From: Allosalinactinospora lopnorensis
GTDB lineage: Bacteria > Actinomycetota > Actinomycetes > Streptosporangiales > Streptosporangiaceae
Reading direction: 5' to 3'
DNA length: 64,000 nt
Assembly (NCBI RefSeq): GCF_000981225.1
Contig: NZ_LAJC01000008.1
Coordinates: 45,889 to 109,888 of the forward strand
The position numbers and the translations under genes are program-made. This document shows positions 26,128 to 35,383 of this stretch, in pieces. Below the pieces are notes generated by a model. The model had not been told where the DNA came from. It saw only the letters and a list, made by a program, of their open reading frames with translations, and searched no databases. How positions within the stretch are numbered: position 1 is the first letter of the stretch; the number at the start of each line of letters is the position of its first letter.

Positions 26128-26172
26128 GACCGTACCGCCCTGCGCGACCCCGCGCCCAAGGGCGGTACGGTC
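26128..26172. terminator. Hairpin between convergent diiron and P450 genes
   Basis: GACCGTACCGCCCT (26128-26141) and AGGGCGGTACGGTC (26159-26172) are perfectly complementary over 14 bp around a 17-base loop. It lies between two convergent stops and could act in both directions, although no T-run follows. Confidence 0.6.
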
Positions 26173-26188
26173 CTTCGCCGGCCCCGGC

Positions 26189-27475
26189 CTACCCCGATCG
26201 TTTCGCGATGAGCGGGAGCCGATGCGCTCCGCGGACGGCGAACGACTCGTACCACTCGACCGGCCCGGCCTGCCTCAGATCGCTGAAGCGGCCGAACAGT
26301 GCCCGCAAGGCGCTCTCTCCCTCCAGCCGTGCCAGAGCGGCGCCGAGGCAGTAGTGCGGTCCGGCGCCGAACGCCATGTGGGTGCCGCTGTTGGTGCGCG
26401 TGATGTCGAACCGGTTGGGGTCCTCGAAGACCGCCGGGTCCCGGTTGGCGCCGCCGTACAGCACGATGATGGGTTTTCCCGCGGGCAGCCGGCCACCGGG
26501 CAGCTCGGCCTCCTGGAGCAGTCCGCGCATGTTGGTCTGTACGGGCGCCTCGAAACGCAGCGATTCGTCGACCACCCGCGGCGCGAGATCCGGGTCGGCC
26601 CGGAACAGTTCGAGCTGCTCCGGATGGTCGAGCAGGGCGAGTACCGTCGTGCCGACGAAGTTCGTCAGGGTCTCGAATCCGGCCACGAACAACAGTTCCG
26701 CCAGGGCGATGAGGTCCTTGGGATCACAGTCGTCCGGGCTGCCCTGCACTATCGTGCTGACGATGTCGCCGCCGGGATCGTGCCGGCGGTCTTCGAGGAG
26801 GTCGGAGAAGAATCGCTCCATGGCCGTCAGCGTCTCTTGGAGCTCGCGCGACTGCTGGACCGTGCGCACACCGTCAGCCGTCGCCCCGATCACCCGTCCC
26901 CATTCTGCGAGCATGGGCACGTTCACCTTGGAAAGGCCGAACATTTCGCAGATCACCAGCACCGGAAACGGCACGGCGAAACGCTCGACCAGGTCGAACG
27001 GCTCGTTCTCGGGCAATGCCGCGACAAGCTCATCGGCGAGGCGGACGGTCGACCGGCGCCGTTCCGCGACGGCCTTGCGAGTGAATAGCGGGGCAACGAT
27101 TCGCCGCAGCCTGGTGTGATCCGGCGCGTCGATACCGGCCAGCGAATCACGAAGCGGATGGATGTGCTGCTCCGGAAACGCCGCCTTCGAAGTGGCACCG
27201 CCGGCCGTTCCCCCGAGCATGGTGCAGGTCATATCCGGGTGGCGCTCCAACGCCGAAACGACATCGTGGGAGGCCGTTACATAAAAACCCAGCCGACTGC
27301 GATACCAGGGGCCGCGCCGTCTGATCTCGTCGTAGAGCGGATAGGGATCCTGCTGGCGATGCGGACGGTCCAACTCGGCGGCCAGATCGCCGATGCCGGC
27401 GGCTGCCCGGGCGACCATCCGGGTCATCCACAAAGACCCCGCCAGTTTAACATCATTCAGCGTTCCATTGCTCAT
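26189..27475 (-). CDS. Cytochrome P450
   Basis: The 428-residue protein has all P450 marks: I-helix LLFVAGFETLTN (acid-alcohol pair replaced by Glu-Thr), ExxR in DESLRFEAP, and the heme loop FGAGPHYCLG with the axial Cys at about 376. It has no membrane anchor, so it is a soluble bacterial enzyme needing separate ferredoxin partners, none of which is in the window. ATG 27475 is the chosen start. It is the only leftward gene in the cluster and is divergent from the aldehyde dehydrogenase. Confidence 0.93.
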   Translation of the reverse strand: MSNGTLNDVKLAGSLWMTRMVARAAAGIGDLAAELDRPHRQQDPYPLYDEIRRRGPWYRSRLGFYVTASHDVVSALERHPDMTCTMLGGTAGGATSKAAFPEQHIHPLRDSLAGIDAPDHTRLRRIVAPLFTRKAVAERRRSTVRLADELVAALPENEPFDLVERFAVPFPVLVICEMFGLSKVNVPMLAEWGRVIGATADGVRTVQQSRELQETLTAMERFFSDLLEDRRHDPGGDIVSTIVQGSPDDCDPKDLIALAELLFVAGFETLTNFVGTTVLALLDHPEQLELFRADPDLAPRVVDESLRFEAPVQTNMRGLLQEAELPGGRLPAGKPIIVLYGGANRDPAVFEDPNRFDITRTNSGTHMAFGAGPHYCLGAALARLEGESALRALFGRFSDLRQAGPVEWYESFAVRGAHRLPLIAKRSG

Positions 27476-27591
27476 GCCTGAACGGTCGCCGCGACACACG
27501 TGCTGGTCAATCCCAAAAAACTCGGGATAACAATGTATTGCTGCCGTCCCCTAGCTTTGTTGACGAAGTCCCATACTTTGAAAGGTTCGTC

Positions 27592-29205
27592 GTGAGAAGC
27601 TATCCGACCTTTGTCGGGAGTGTGGACCTGCCCGCCCAGGAGTGGATTCACGTCCTCAACGCGGATGTGCTGATGCAGGACCCGATGGCAGGGTTGAGGC
27701 TCAAGCGGGAACTCGACCGCGGCCGGACCACCGCCCCCGGGTCCGACCAGGTGGCCGGACGGGTGGCCAGGTCCACCGAGCAGCAATGGGAGCAGGCGGT
27801 GTCTTCCGCGCGGAGCGCGCAGCGGGAGTGGTCCCGGTGGCCGCTCGCCGACCGGCTTTCCCTCGGTGTCGCGCTGCGTGGTGTGCTGCAGGACCGGATC
27901 GAGGAGTTCATCGAGGTGCTCATCGCCGAGGGGCACCCGCGCCGGCTGGCCGAGTGGGAAGTCGCCGGTGTGATGCAGCAGTTGGCCCCGGTGACGCTGG
28001 ACACGGTGGCCTCGTTGCTGGAACGGGCGGAGGACGTCGGCGGTCGCGAGCTCCGGCTCGTCCGCAAGCCCGACGGTGTCGTGTGCCTGAGCCCGCCCCA
28101 GAACGCGGCGGCGTCCAACTCGATACTCGGCGTCGGAGCGTTGTTCGCCGGGAACACCATCGTGGTCAAGGCTCCGCGCAGCTGCCCGCTCGGGGTCGCG
28201 TGGGCCTGGCGGGAGCTGGTCGGGACGGCATTGGCGGAGATCGACGCGCCTGCCGGCACGATCAACGTCATCTGCGGCGCGCCGGCCCCGATCATGAACA
28301 GTTGGCTGGCCCACACCGATGTGGACACCGTCTTCTACATCGGGGACAGCCGGCGCGGCATGGACATCGAAAAGCGTTGCGCCGAGGCCGGCAAGAAGTC
28401 CGTGCTGGAGCTCTCCGGCAACGACGGCGTTCTGGTGTGGTCCGATGCCGAACTCGAACTCGCGGCCCAAGCCCTGCTCGAATGCTTCTACGGGTCCAGC
28501 CAGATCTGCATGGTGCCCAAGTACGCCGTGGTCCATCCCGACGTCGCCGACCAGCTCATCGAGCTGCTGGTGAAGCGGCTGGACCAGGTGCGTCCCGGAC
28601 TGCCCGATGACGCCGAGACCCTGCTCACCCCCGTACTGCGGGCCGCGGACTTCTTCGACGTGCTGGCCGAAGCCGTCGAGGCGGGCGCCACCCTGGTCGC
28701 CGGGGGCGAACGCACCGACCACCAGGGGACGGTCGATCCGGCCGGGGTGTTCCTGCAACCCACCATCGTGCGGGTCGACGGCCTTTCCCCGGCCGACCAG
28801 CTCCAGGCCGTGCGGGCGGAGACGTTCTTCCCGCTGCTGCCGATCGTCGTGCCGACGCCCGCCGCGGACAGCGAGCTGCTGCCGGCGATGCTGGACTTCC
28901 TCGACTCCAATCCCTACGGTCTGCGCAACTCACTGTGGGCCGGCGACCGGGCCGTCATCGACGAGTTCTGCGGCACCATGCGCAATGGGGGGTTGCTCAA
29001 GGTCAACGACTCCCACCTCGGGTTCGCGCCGACGCTGCCGACACACGGGGGCACCGGTCTGACCGGCGGGCCGAACGGTGAGGCGAACTTTCCGGCGCTG
29101 CGCACCAGCCGGTTGCAGGGCATCAGCATCGCCACCGGGGTCACTCCCCGGGAGTCGATCTTCGACAGCGCGCTGCCCCCCATGGACGTACGGAGCGCAC
29201 GATGA
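27592..29205 (+). CDS. Aldehyde dehydrogenase superfamily protein (ALDH or acyl-CoA reductase-like)
   Basis: GTG 27592 follows AAAGG; an upstream TTG at 27538 has no ribosome site. The 537-residue protein has the ALDH catalytic Glu in LELSGNDG (about 273) and Cys in GSSQICMVP (about 306). The usual EGGK/GQ-C motif is altered (ELSGN, SSQIC), so it could act as a dehydrogenase or, in reverse, as an acyl-CoA/acyl-carrier reductase. It overlaps the acyl-CoA dehydrogenase gene by ATGA. In context it may make or consume the aldehyde used by the aminotransferase. Confidence 0.85.
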   Translation: MRSYPTFVGSVDLPAQEWIHVLNADVLMQDPMAGLRLKRELDRGRTTAPGSDQVAGRVARSTEQQWEQAVSSARSAQREWSRWPLADRLSLGVALRGVLQDRIEEFIEVLIAEGHPRRLAEWEVAGVMQQLAPVTLDTVASLLERAEDVGGRELRLVRKPDGVVCLSPPQNAAASNSILGVGALFAGNTIVVKAPRSCPLGVAWAWRELVGTALAEIDAPAGTINVICGAPAPIMNSWLAHTDVDTVFYIGDSRRGMDIEKRCAEAGKKSVLELSGNDGVLVWSDAELELAAQALLECFYGSSQICMVPKYAVVHPDVADQLIELLVKRLDQVRPGLPDDAETLLTPVLRAADFFDVLAEAVEAGATLVAGGERTDHQGTVDPAGVFLQPTIVRVDGLSPADQLQAVRAETFFPLLPIVVPTPAADSELLPAMLDFLDSNPYGLRNSLWAGDRAVIDEFCGTMRNGGLLKVNDSHLGFAPTLPTHGGTGLTGGPNGEANFPALRTSRLQGISIATGVTPRESIFDSALPPMDVRSAR

Positions 29206-30350
29206 GCTTTCTCGAGCGTGAGCGGTCGGCCCTGGAACGGCTCCTGCCCGGCCTGGACGACACGCTCGCCGACTACGGAACGGTGGCGCTGGAGCAGCCG
29301 GGCAGCCGCGGACCTGCGCTGTTCAAGGAGGCCGGTGGGCCCGGGCTGCTGGTACCGGGTGAGCACGGGGGAAGGGGCGCGGACGCGGTGGCGGCGGCGC
29401 GCTGCACCAGGGCCCTCGCGTCCAGATCCCCTTCTCTTGCCGTGGCCGCCACTATGCACAACTTCTCGGTGGCCAGCCTTGTGGCGCTGGGCGAGCGCAG
29501 CGACGGCTTCGCATGGATGCTCATCGACGCCATCGCCCACGAACACCTGCTGATGTCCAGCGCGTTCGCCGAAGGCCGCTCGGGCCAGAACATCCTCCGG
29601 CCCGCTATGCGGGCCGAGCGGGCCGCGAACGGGTGGGTGGTGTCCGGCAGCAAGCGCCCGTGCAGCCTGTCCCGGTCGATGGATCTCATCACGGCCAGCA
29701 TCGCGCTTCCCCGCGACGACGGCGAGCACGACCTGGGAATCGCGGTGATACCGGCCACACAGCCGGGAATCTCCGTGCGGCCGTTCTGGAACAGCCCGGT
29801 CCTGACAGGAGCGGAGAGCGACGAGGTGATTCTCGACCGGGTCCCCGTCGAGGATGAACTGATAGTCCGCCCGGACCTGAACGACGCCTCGAGAGCCGGC
29901 GACCTGCAGGCCATCGGCCTCATCTGGTTCAGCCTGCTGGTCGGCGCGTCCTACATAGGGGCCGCCTCCGCGCTGGCACAACGGCTGCTGGACGCCGGGC
30001 GCGGCAGTGCGGACATCCGCGCCGAGGTCTGTTGGTCACTCGACACGGCCATGTTCGCGATCGAACGGGTGGCGCTCGATGTGGACGCCGGGCGGCACGG
30101 CAACGAGGAACTGGCGATGGCCTTGTCGGCCCGCTACGGCGCACAGCAGATCATCGGCCGCGCCACCTCTCTGGCCGTGGAAGCCCTGGGAGGAATGTCC
30201 TTCATCAGCCAGCCGGACGTCGCCTGCCTGGCAGCCACCACTCATGCCGCGGCGTTCCACCCCCCTTCCCGGTCCTCGCTCGCCGACGCGTTCGGCGACT
30301 ACTTCCTGGGAGGTCCGCTGCGGCTGGACGCAGAGAAAGGAAACCGGTGA
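29202..30350 (+). CDS. Acyl-CoA dehydrogenase-like flavoprotein
   Basis: The 382-residue protein shows ACAD features: helical N-terminal domain (GLLVPGEHGGRG), a central beta domain with GWVVSGSKRPCSL, and a helical C-terminal domain (EALGGMSFISQPD). I do not see a YEGT-like segment that would hold the usual catalytic Glu, so it may be a biosynthetic oxidase or a divergent desaturase. It overlaps both neighbours: start inside the ALDH stop, stop against the aminotransferase start. Confidence 0.82.
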   Translation: MSFLERERSALERLLPGLDDTLADYGTVALEQPGSRGPALFKEAGGPGLLVPGEHGGRGADAVAAARCTRALASRSPSLAVAATMHNFSVASLVALGERSDGFAWMLIDAIAHEHLLMSSAFAEGRSGQNILRPAMRAERAANGWVVSGSKRPCSLSRSMDLITASIALPRDDGEHDLGIAVIPATQPGISVRPFWNSPVLTGAESDEVILDRVPVEDELIVRPDLNDASRAGDLQAIGLIWFSLLVGASYIGAASALAQRLLDAGRGSADIRAEVCWSLDTAMFAIERVALDVDAGRHGNEELAMALSARYGAQQIIGRATSLAVEALGGMSFISQPDVACLAATTHAAAFHPPSRSSLADAFGDYFLGGPLRLDAEKGNR

Positions 30351-31624
30351 TGGACACCGCTCCCCCCTTCGGCACCGGATCGGCAGATGACGATCCGTTT
30401 GGCACATTCGAGCGCCACCTCAGCTCGGCGCGGGTGGCGATGGCCCGGATGTTCGACGACCACCTGGAAGTGGCCTCCCAGGGGGCCGTCGTCCACACCG
30501 CCGACGGCGCCGAGTTCCTGAACTGCGCCGGTTACGGGGTCCTGCTGCTCGGCGCCCGGCATCCGCGCGTGGTCGAGGCGGTCGCCCGGCAGCTCGGCCG
30601 GCATCCGCTGGCGACGAGGATCCTGCTCGAACCGACGAGCGCGCACGCGGCGCGCGCACTCGCCGATGTGTGCCCGCCCGGTCTGACCAAGGTGCATTTC
30701 GCCGGTTCCGGGACGGAAGCGACCGAGGCGGCCCTCAAGCTGGCCAAGGCACACGGAGTCCAGCGGCTGGTCACCACCGCCGACGGCTACCACGGAAAGA
30801 CGATGGGCGCGTTGAGCGTCACCGCGCGCGAGACCTACCAGGCCCCCTTCCGGCCGCTGCTGCCCGATGTGGTGACCGTGCCCCACGGCGACGCGAACGC
30901 GCTGGCGGGCGTGCTCGCCGACGGTGTGCCGTCCAGCTTCATCGTCGAGCCGGTGCAGGGTGAGGCCGGGGTGGTGCTGCCGCCGGCCGGATATCTGCGG
31001 GATGTCGAACGGATCTGCCGCGACCACGGTGCCTTCCTGATCGTGGACGAGATCCTCACCGGCCTCGGACGGCTGGGCCGCTGGTGGGGAGTGGACGCCG
31101 AGAACGTGCGGCCGGACGTGCTGCTGGTCGGCAAGGCGCTCAGCGGTGGCGTGGTGCCGGTGTCGGCCGCCGTGTGCACGGAGGACGCCTACCGGCCGTT
31201 CGACAAGGACCCCTTCCTGCACACCTCCACGTTCGCGGCGGCGCCGATCGCCGTGGCCGCGGCGGGGGCCGCGGTGCGGACCATACAGGAAGAGGGGCTG
31301 GTGGCCAGGGCGGACGAGCTCGGCACCCGACTGCGCGAGGCATTGCGGCACAGTGCGCGGAACAACTGCCCGCACCTGGTGCGGGAGGTGCGCGGCGAGG
31401 GACTGCTCATCGGGGTGGAACTGGCCGATCCCGGAGTCACCGGGGAGCTCCTGCTCGCCCTGCTCGACCAGCATGTGCTGGTCAACCACTCCCTGAACAA
31501 CACAGCGGTGCTGCGGCTCACCCCGCCCGCGGTACTCACCGATGCCCAGGCCGATCGGATCGCGGCGGCCTTCGACGCCGCCTTCGCGGAACTGGCAGCC
31601 CGTTTCACCGGCCAGGCCGGCTAG
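30350..31624 (+). CDS. Class III PLP-dependent aminotransferase
   Basis: The 424-residue protein has the PLP-binding pattern HFAGSGTEATEAALKLAKAH, IVDEILTGLGRLGRWW and the Schiff-base Lys at about 262 in LLVGKALSGG. It resembles omega-amine or acetylornithine transaminases. ATG 30350 overlaps the preceding TGA. Together with the ALDH it could turn an aldehyde into an amine, the likely nitrogen-entry step of the cluster. Confidence 0.9.
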   Translation: MDTAPPFGTGSADDDPFGTFERHLSSARVAMARMFDDHLEVASQGAVVHTADGAEFLNCAGYGVLLLGARHPRVVEAVARQLGRHPLATRILLEPTSAHAARALADVCPPGLTKVHFAGSGTEATEAALKLAKAHGVQRLVTTADGYHGKTMGALSVTARETYQAPFRPLLPDVVTVPHGDANALAGVLADGVPSSFIVEPVQGEAGVVLPPAGYLRDVERICRDHGAFLIVDEILTGLGRLGRWWGVDAENVRPDVLLVGKALSGGVVPVSAAVCTEDAYRPFDKDPFLHTSTFAAAPIAVAAAGAAVRTIQEEGLVARADELGTRLREALRHSARNNCPHLVREVRGEGLLIGVELADPGVTGELLLALLDQHVLVNHSLNNTAVLRLTPPAVLTDAQADRIAAAFDAAFAELAARFTGQAG

Positions 31625-31642
31625 TCCGACCACGGAGAACAT

Positions 31643-32155
31643 ATGTATTCGGTACTGATGACCGCGTTCGTGCCCGGCCACGGACGCGACGAGACCTTCG
31701 ACACCCTCGCCGACTTCGCCCGCTACGCCGAACTCGTCGACGCGGTGCGAGAGGTCGAGGTGCTGCCGCCCGAACCGGACGGCTCCCTGGTCAGCCACTG
31801 GGTGGTGCTGTTCCGCAAGGGACTGCTGCGGTGGTCTGAATCGGACACCTTCGACCGGGGCCGGGGCGTCATCTCCTTCACGCAGACGGACGGCGACTTC
31901 GATGTTTTCGAAGGGGGCTGGACGGTGGAGAGCGCCGAGGACGGGGCCGCGGTGACGTTCCGCGCGGAGTTCGACTTCGGCGTACCGAGTATGGCCGGCA
32001 TCGTCGACCCGGTCGCCGGCCGGGTGCTCCTGGAGAACCTGGAGCTCATCCTGCAAGGCCTCTTCGCCCAGTCCGACGTGCGCGTTATCCGGGCCGAGCA
32101 CGGCGTGGCGGGGTCCTCGGCGACCACTGCGGGGACACACCGGACGGCCGGGTAG
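31643..32155 (+). CDS. SRPBCC (START/polyketide cyclase-like) protein, 170 residues
   Basis: The single-domain protein has the helix-grip pattern of SRPBCC proteins: DTLADFARYAELVDAVREVEVL, then alternating strands WVVLFRKGLLRWSESDTF and ISFTQTDGDFDVFEGGWTV. Relatives act as aromatase/cyclases or lipid/quinone carriers. As no polyketide synthase is present, a cyclisation, dehydration or binding role on a small intermediate is inferred. It is the last gene of the cluster, followed by a strong hairpin. Confidence 0.8.
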   Translation: MYSVLMTAFVPGHGRDETFDTLADFARYAELVDAVREVEVLPPEPDGSLVSHWVVLFRKGLLRWSESDTFDRGRGVISFTQTDGDFDVFEGGWTVESAEDGAAVTFRAEFDFGVPSMAGIVDPVAGRVLLENLELILQGLFAQSDVRVIRAEHGVAGSSATTAGTHRTAG

Positions 32156-32233
32156 CGCCCGTCGACACGGCCACCCGGCCGCGTCGGGGTCGCTTCGTCC
32201 GCGGGAAGGATCCCCCGAGGCGATGCCGTAAGA

Positions 32234-32265
32234 GCGGTGCGGGACGCCCCCGTGTCCCGCACCGC
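32234..32265 (+). terminator. Terminator of the biosynthetic operon
   Basis: GCGGTGCGGGAC (32234-32245) and GTCCCGCACCGC (32254-32265) form a perfect 12-bp stem with an 8-base loop, 79 bp after the SRPBCC stop. There is no U-run, as is common in these genomes. Confidence 0.65.
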
Positions 32266-32422
32266 AGGCACACACGTGGGGCGACGCCTCCGTCCGCAGA
32301 CGCCGCCCCACCGTCCGGGTCACGGCTTCGCCGCCCTCACCACGCTCCGCTCGGCCCGGACCGCCGGCTCATCACGGCCGTACCCGTGTGCCCCGCTGGG
32401 CCGGACCGCATGGGGCCGGAGA

Positions 32423-32728
32423 TCACGGCTCAACCCAGAGCGCCCAGCCGTTGCGGGTGATGGAGGGCTGGTCGCAGTGGTAACCGGTGAATTCGGGCTC
32501 TGACTTCTCGAGTTCACGGGCGACGACGTCTCTGCCGTCGAGATGGCAGAGTGTCACCGCGGGAGCATTGTAAATATGCACATCCTGGGTGTTGGTGCCG
32601 GTGCCGTCACCCGGAATTCCGTCGCTCGGAAGGCGGTCGCCCAGATCCGCACTCGCCACACCGGTGAATAGGCCCACCGCCGCGACACTCGAAGCGAGAA
32701 CCAGTCCGATCCGGGTTTTGCGCTGCAT
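32423..32728 (-). CDS. Small secreted protein, 101 residues
   Basis: A Sec signal peptide (MQRKTRIGLVLASSVAAVGL, cleavage likely after VASA) leads a mature protein of about 75 residues with two cysteines (TLCHLDG, GYHCDQP) that could form a disulfide. AAAGGAAGAG lies before ATG 32728. Family not recognised. The 400 bp between this gene and 33131 hold no supported gene and serve as a divergent promoter region. Confidence 0.7.
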   Translation of the reverse strand: MQRKTRIGLVLASSVAAVGLFTGVASADLGDRLPSDGIPGDGTGTNTQDVHIYNAPAVTLCHLDGRDVVARELEKSEPEFTGYHCDQPSITRNGWALWVEP

Positions 32729-33130
32729 CAAACTCTCTTCCTTTCGAGAACCTTCAGAACAAGACCGTCCTTCGTGCCCGGGACACGAGCGGGACCGCGA
32801 CCGACACTCGCCTGGTGCGCGCATTGTCCGCGGGAATCGGGCAGCGGCACGTGTGCTCTCTCAGCGCTCTGTCAGCCGCCCAGAGAACCGGGGGCGCCGA
32901 AGATCCCGCCCGCCCCACAAAGACGAACCTAGGTCCCGTCCCCCTCTGCGCGAGTCGCGTTTAAACAGACATTCGACGGCGGCTAAGAAAGTATTAGGAT
33001 CCCCGGGCCCCGTAACGCCGACGCCGTTCCCGCAGCGCGGGGAGGGCCCCGCGTCCGTACGCGCGTGACCGCGCCCGAATGTCACATTCCGCGGGGCCGC
33101 GCCGTCGTGACGGTGAAGGAGGTACCGCCA

Positions 33131-34294
33131 ATGCAGAAGAAGATCACCGTGGTCGGCGGAGGGGTGGCCGGCCTCGTCGCGGCGGTCGCCGCGGCCGAGG
33201 CCGGCGCCCGGGTCACCCTGTTCGAGGCGCACAGGCGACTGGGCGGGCGGGCCCGCTCCACCTCGGCGCCGTACATCGCCAGCGAGGGTCCGCACGTTTT
33301 CTACGCCGACGGTCCGCACTGGCGCTGGCTCGCCCGGCGGCGCCTCGTGCCGGCCTCCCGGCTCGGGCCCGCGGAGCTGTTGCGGGCCCGGATGCGCGTT
33401 GAGGGGCGGCTGCGCGGCCTGCCCCCTGCCCCAATGCTGCGCGCGGCAACCCGGCGGAGGCTGCGCGCGCCCATCGGCCGGGACTTCACGAGCTGGGCGA
33501 CGGAACGCTTCGGGGCGGACACCGCCCGCTGGATCGCGAACATGATGGGGGTGGTCACCTTCGACGCCGCCCCCGGCCGGCTGTCGGCCGCGTTCGTCTG
33601 GGAACGCTTCCTGCGCGTCTCCCGCCCCGGCTGGCCCGCGGTGCGCTATGTGCACGGCGGCTGACAGACGGTCGTCGACGCCCTCGCCGCGCGGGCGCAC
33701 GGGCTGGGGGTCGGCATCGAGACCGGGATCCGCGTCGACCGGCTTCCCGATCCCCCGGTGATCGTGGCGACCTCCCTGGCGGCGGCCCGCTCCCTGCTGG
33801 ACGACGAGAGCCTGCGCACCGAGAGCGGGAACACCGCACTGCTCGACCTCGGGCTGCGCAGGCGGCCGGGTGACACCTTCCTGGTCTTCGACCTCGACGA
33901 GGCCGGTTTCCTGGAACGCTACACCGGCGCGGACCCGTCGCTGGCCCAGTCCGGGGAGTCGCTCGTGCAGGCGCAGATGCCGCTGCGGGCCGGGGAATCC
34001 AAGGACGACGCCCTGGTACGGCTGGAGCCCCTGCTGGACCTGGCACTGCCGGAATGGCGGGAGCGGGTCACCTGGCGGCGCACGGCCGCCGCCGCGGGCA
34101 GATCCGGGGCCCTGGATCCGCCCGGGACCAGTTGGCGCGACCGGCCCGCGATAGACCGCGGAGACGGGGTCTACTTGGTCGGCGACCAGGTCGCCGCCCC
34201 CGGTCTGCTGGGCGAGGTGGCCTTCGCCAGCGCCCGGCGCGCGGCCGCCATGGCCACCGCTGGTACAGCCGCGCATGGGACGCTCACTGTATGA
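33131..34294 (+). pseudogene. FAD-dependent amine oxidase/phytoene-desaturase-like protein, broken by in-frame TGA
   Basis: A strong ribosome site (GAAGGAGGT) precedes ATG 33131, and the product begins with the dinucleotide fold ITVVGGGVAGLVAAVAAAE. At 33662-33664 the frame meets TGA right after YVHGG and then resumes in the same frame with QTVVDALAARAHGLGV; relatives have Trp here (GGWQTV), one base away. The C-terminal part ends normally at 34294, overlapping the sigma factor start. A nonsense mutation or base-call error explains it. Confidence 0.8.
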
Positions 34295-35205
34295 GTGGGG
34301 AGGTCGACGCGACCGCTGTCTTCGCCGAACAGCGCGATCTGCTGTTCGGCGTGGCCTACCGGATTCTGGGGCAGGCCGCCGATGCCGAGGACGTGGTCCA
34401 GGACACCTGGTTGCGCTGGCGCGACGTGGACCACGCGCGGGTCGACAACGTCACCGGCTACCTGGTGCGCGTCGCCACCCGCCTCGCTGTGGACCGGCTG
34501 CGGCTGGCCCGCAACCATCGCGAGTCCTATGTCGGTTCGTGGCTGCCCGAACCCATCCTGACCGGTCCGGACGTCGCGGAGGAGGTCGCGCGGGCCGACT
34601 CCGTGGCGGTCGGGCTGCTCATGGTCCTGGAGACGCTCTCGCCACTGGAGCGGGCGGTGTTCGTGCTGCACGAGGCGTTCGGGTTCTCCCATGCCGAAAT
34701 CGCCGCGATGCTGGACCGCGGCGAGCCCGCGGTCCGCCAGCTTGCCCGCCGGGCGCGCGGCCACGTGCAGGCGCGGCGGCCCCGCTTCGACGCCGACCGG
34801 TCGACCCACCGCGAGGTCACCGAGCGCTTCCTGGCCGCGTGCGCCAGCGGCGACGTGGACGGCCTGGTGAGAATGCTCGCGCCCGATGTGGAACTCACCG
34901 GTGACAGCGGCGGCGTTGGGAAGGGCCCGTTGCGTGTCATCAAGGGCGCGGACAAGGTCGGCCGCTTTCTGGTGGGCATCGCCGGCTACCCGCCACCGGA
35001 GCCCGCCGTGTATCTGGCGGAGGTCAACGGCAGGCCGGGAATCGTGTCCACCTCGCGAGGGGAACCGTTCGCGGTGTTCGCCCTCGATGTGGTGGAGGGC
35101 CGGATCACCGCGGTCTGGCTCTTCACCAACCCGGAGAAGCTGGCGGCGCTGCGGAATGTCGGGAGACGCTCCGCGGCGCCGCCGGAACGGCCCTTCCGGC
35201 GATGA
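34291..35205 (+). CDS. ECF sigma factor, SigJ/ECF41 type, with SnoaL-like C-terminal domain
   Basis: The 304-residue protein has sigma region 2 (YRILGQAADAEDVVQDTWLR), the ECF41-like linker YVGSWLPEPI, region 4 (FGFSHAEIAAMLDRGEPAVR) and a SnoaL-like C-terminal domain with DSGGVGKGPLRVIKGADKV. In this group the C-terminal domain controls activity instead of a separate anti-sigma factor, and the gene is typically paired with an oxidoreductase, decarboxylase or epimerase gene. The partner here is the interrupted FAD gene, overlapping by ATGA. Confidence 0.9.
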   Translation: MSGEVDATAVFAEQRDLLFGVAYRILGQAADAEDVVQDTWLRWRDVDHARVDNVTGYLVRVATRLAVDRLRLARNHRESYVGSWLPEPILTGPDVAEEVARADSVAVGLLMVLETLSPLERAVFVLHEAFGFSHAEIAAMLDRGEPAVRQLARRARGHVQARRPRFDADRSTHREVTERFLAACASGDVDGLVRMLAPDVELTGDSGGVGKGPLRVIKGADKVGRFLVGIAGYPPPEPAVYLAEVNGRPGIVSTSRGEPFAVFALDVVEGRITAVWLFTNPEKLAALRNVGRRSAAPPERPFRR

Positions 35206-35310
35206 TCCGCCGGCGACCGCAGCGCCGCGGCGGATCGGCTCCCGGCGTGGGGCGGGCGCGCGGTGAAAGGAGGGCTGGTCCACTCGCCCGAACAGGGCCC
35301 ACCACGCGAA

Positions 35311-35341
35311 TTGACCTCAACTCTGGTTTAGGTCCTAGCGT
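35311..35341 (+). promoter_or_regulatory. MerR-type promoter/operator upstream of the quinone reductase gene
   Basis: TTGACC (35311-35316) and TAGCGT (35336-35341) are separated by 19 bp. The spacer contains a dyad GACCTCAAC-TCTG-GTTTAGGTC (35313-35334) with one mismatch. The long 19-bp spacer with a central dyad is the mark of promoters activated by MerR-family regulators. No merR gene is in the window. Confidence 0.6.
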
Positions 35342-35383
35342 TCGTGTCATCGGGGCTGAACGCGAACGAGCCGGGAAACGGAC

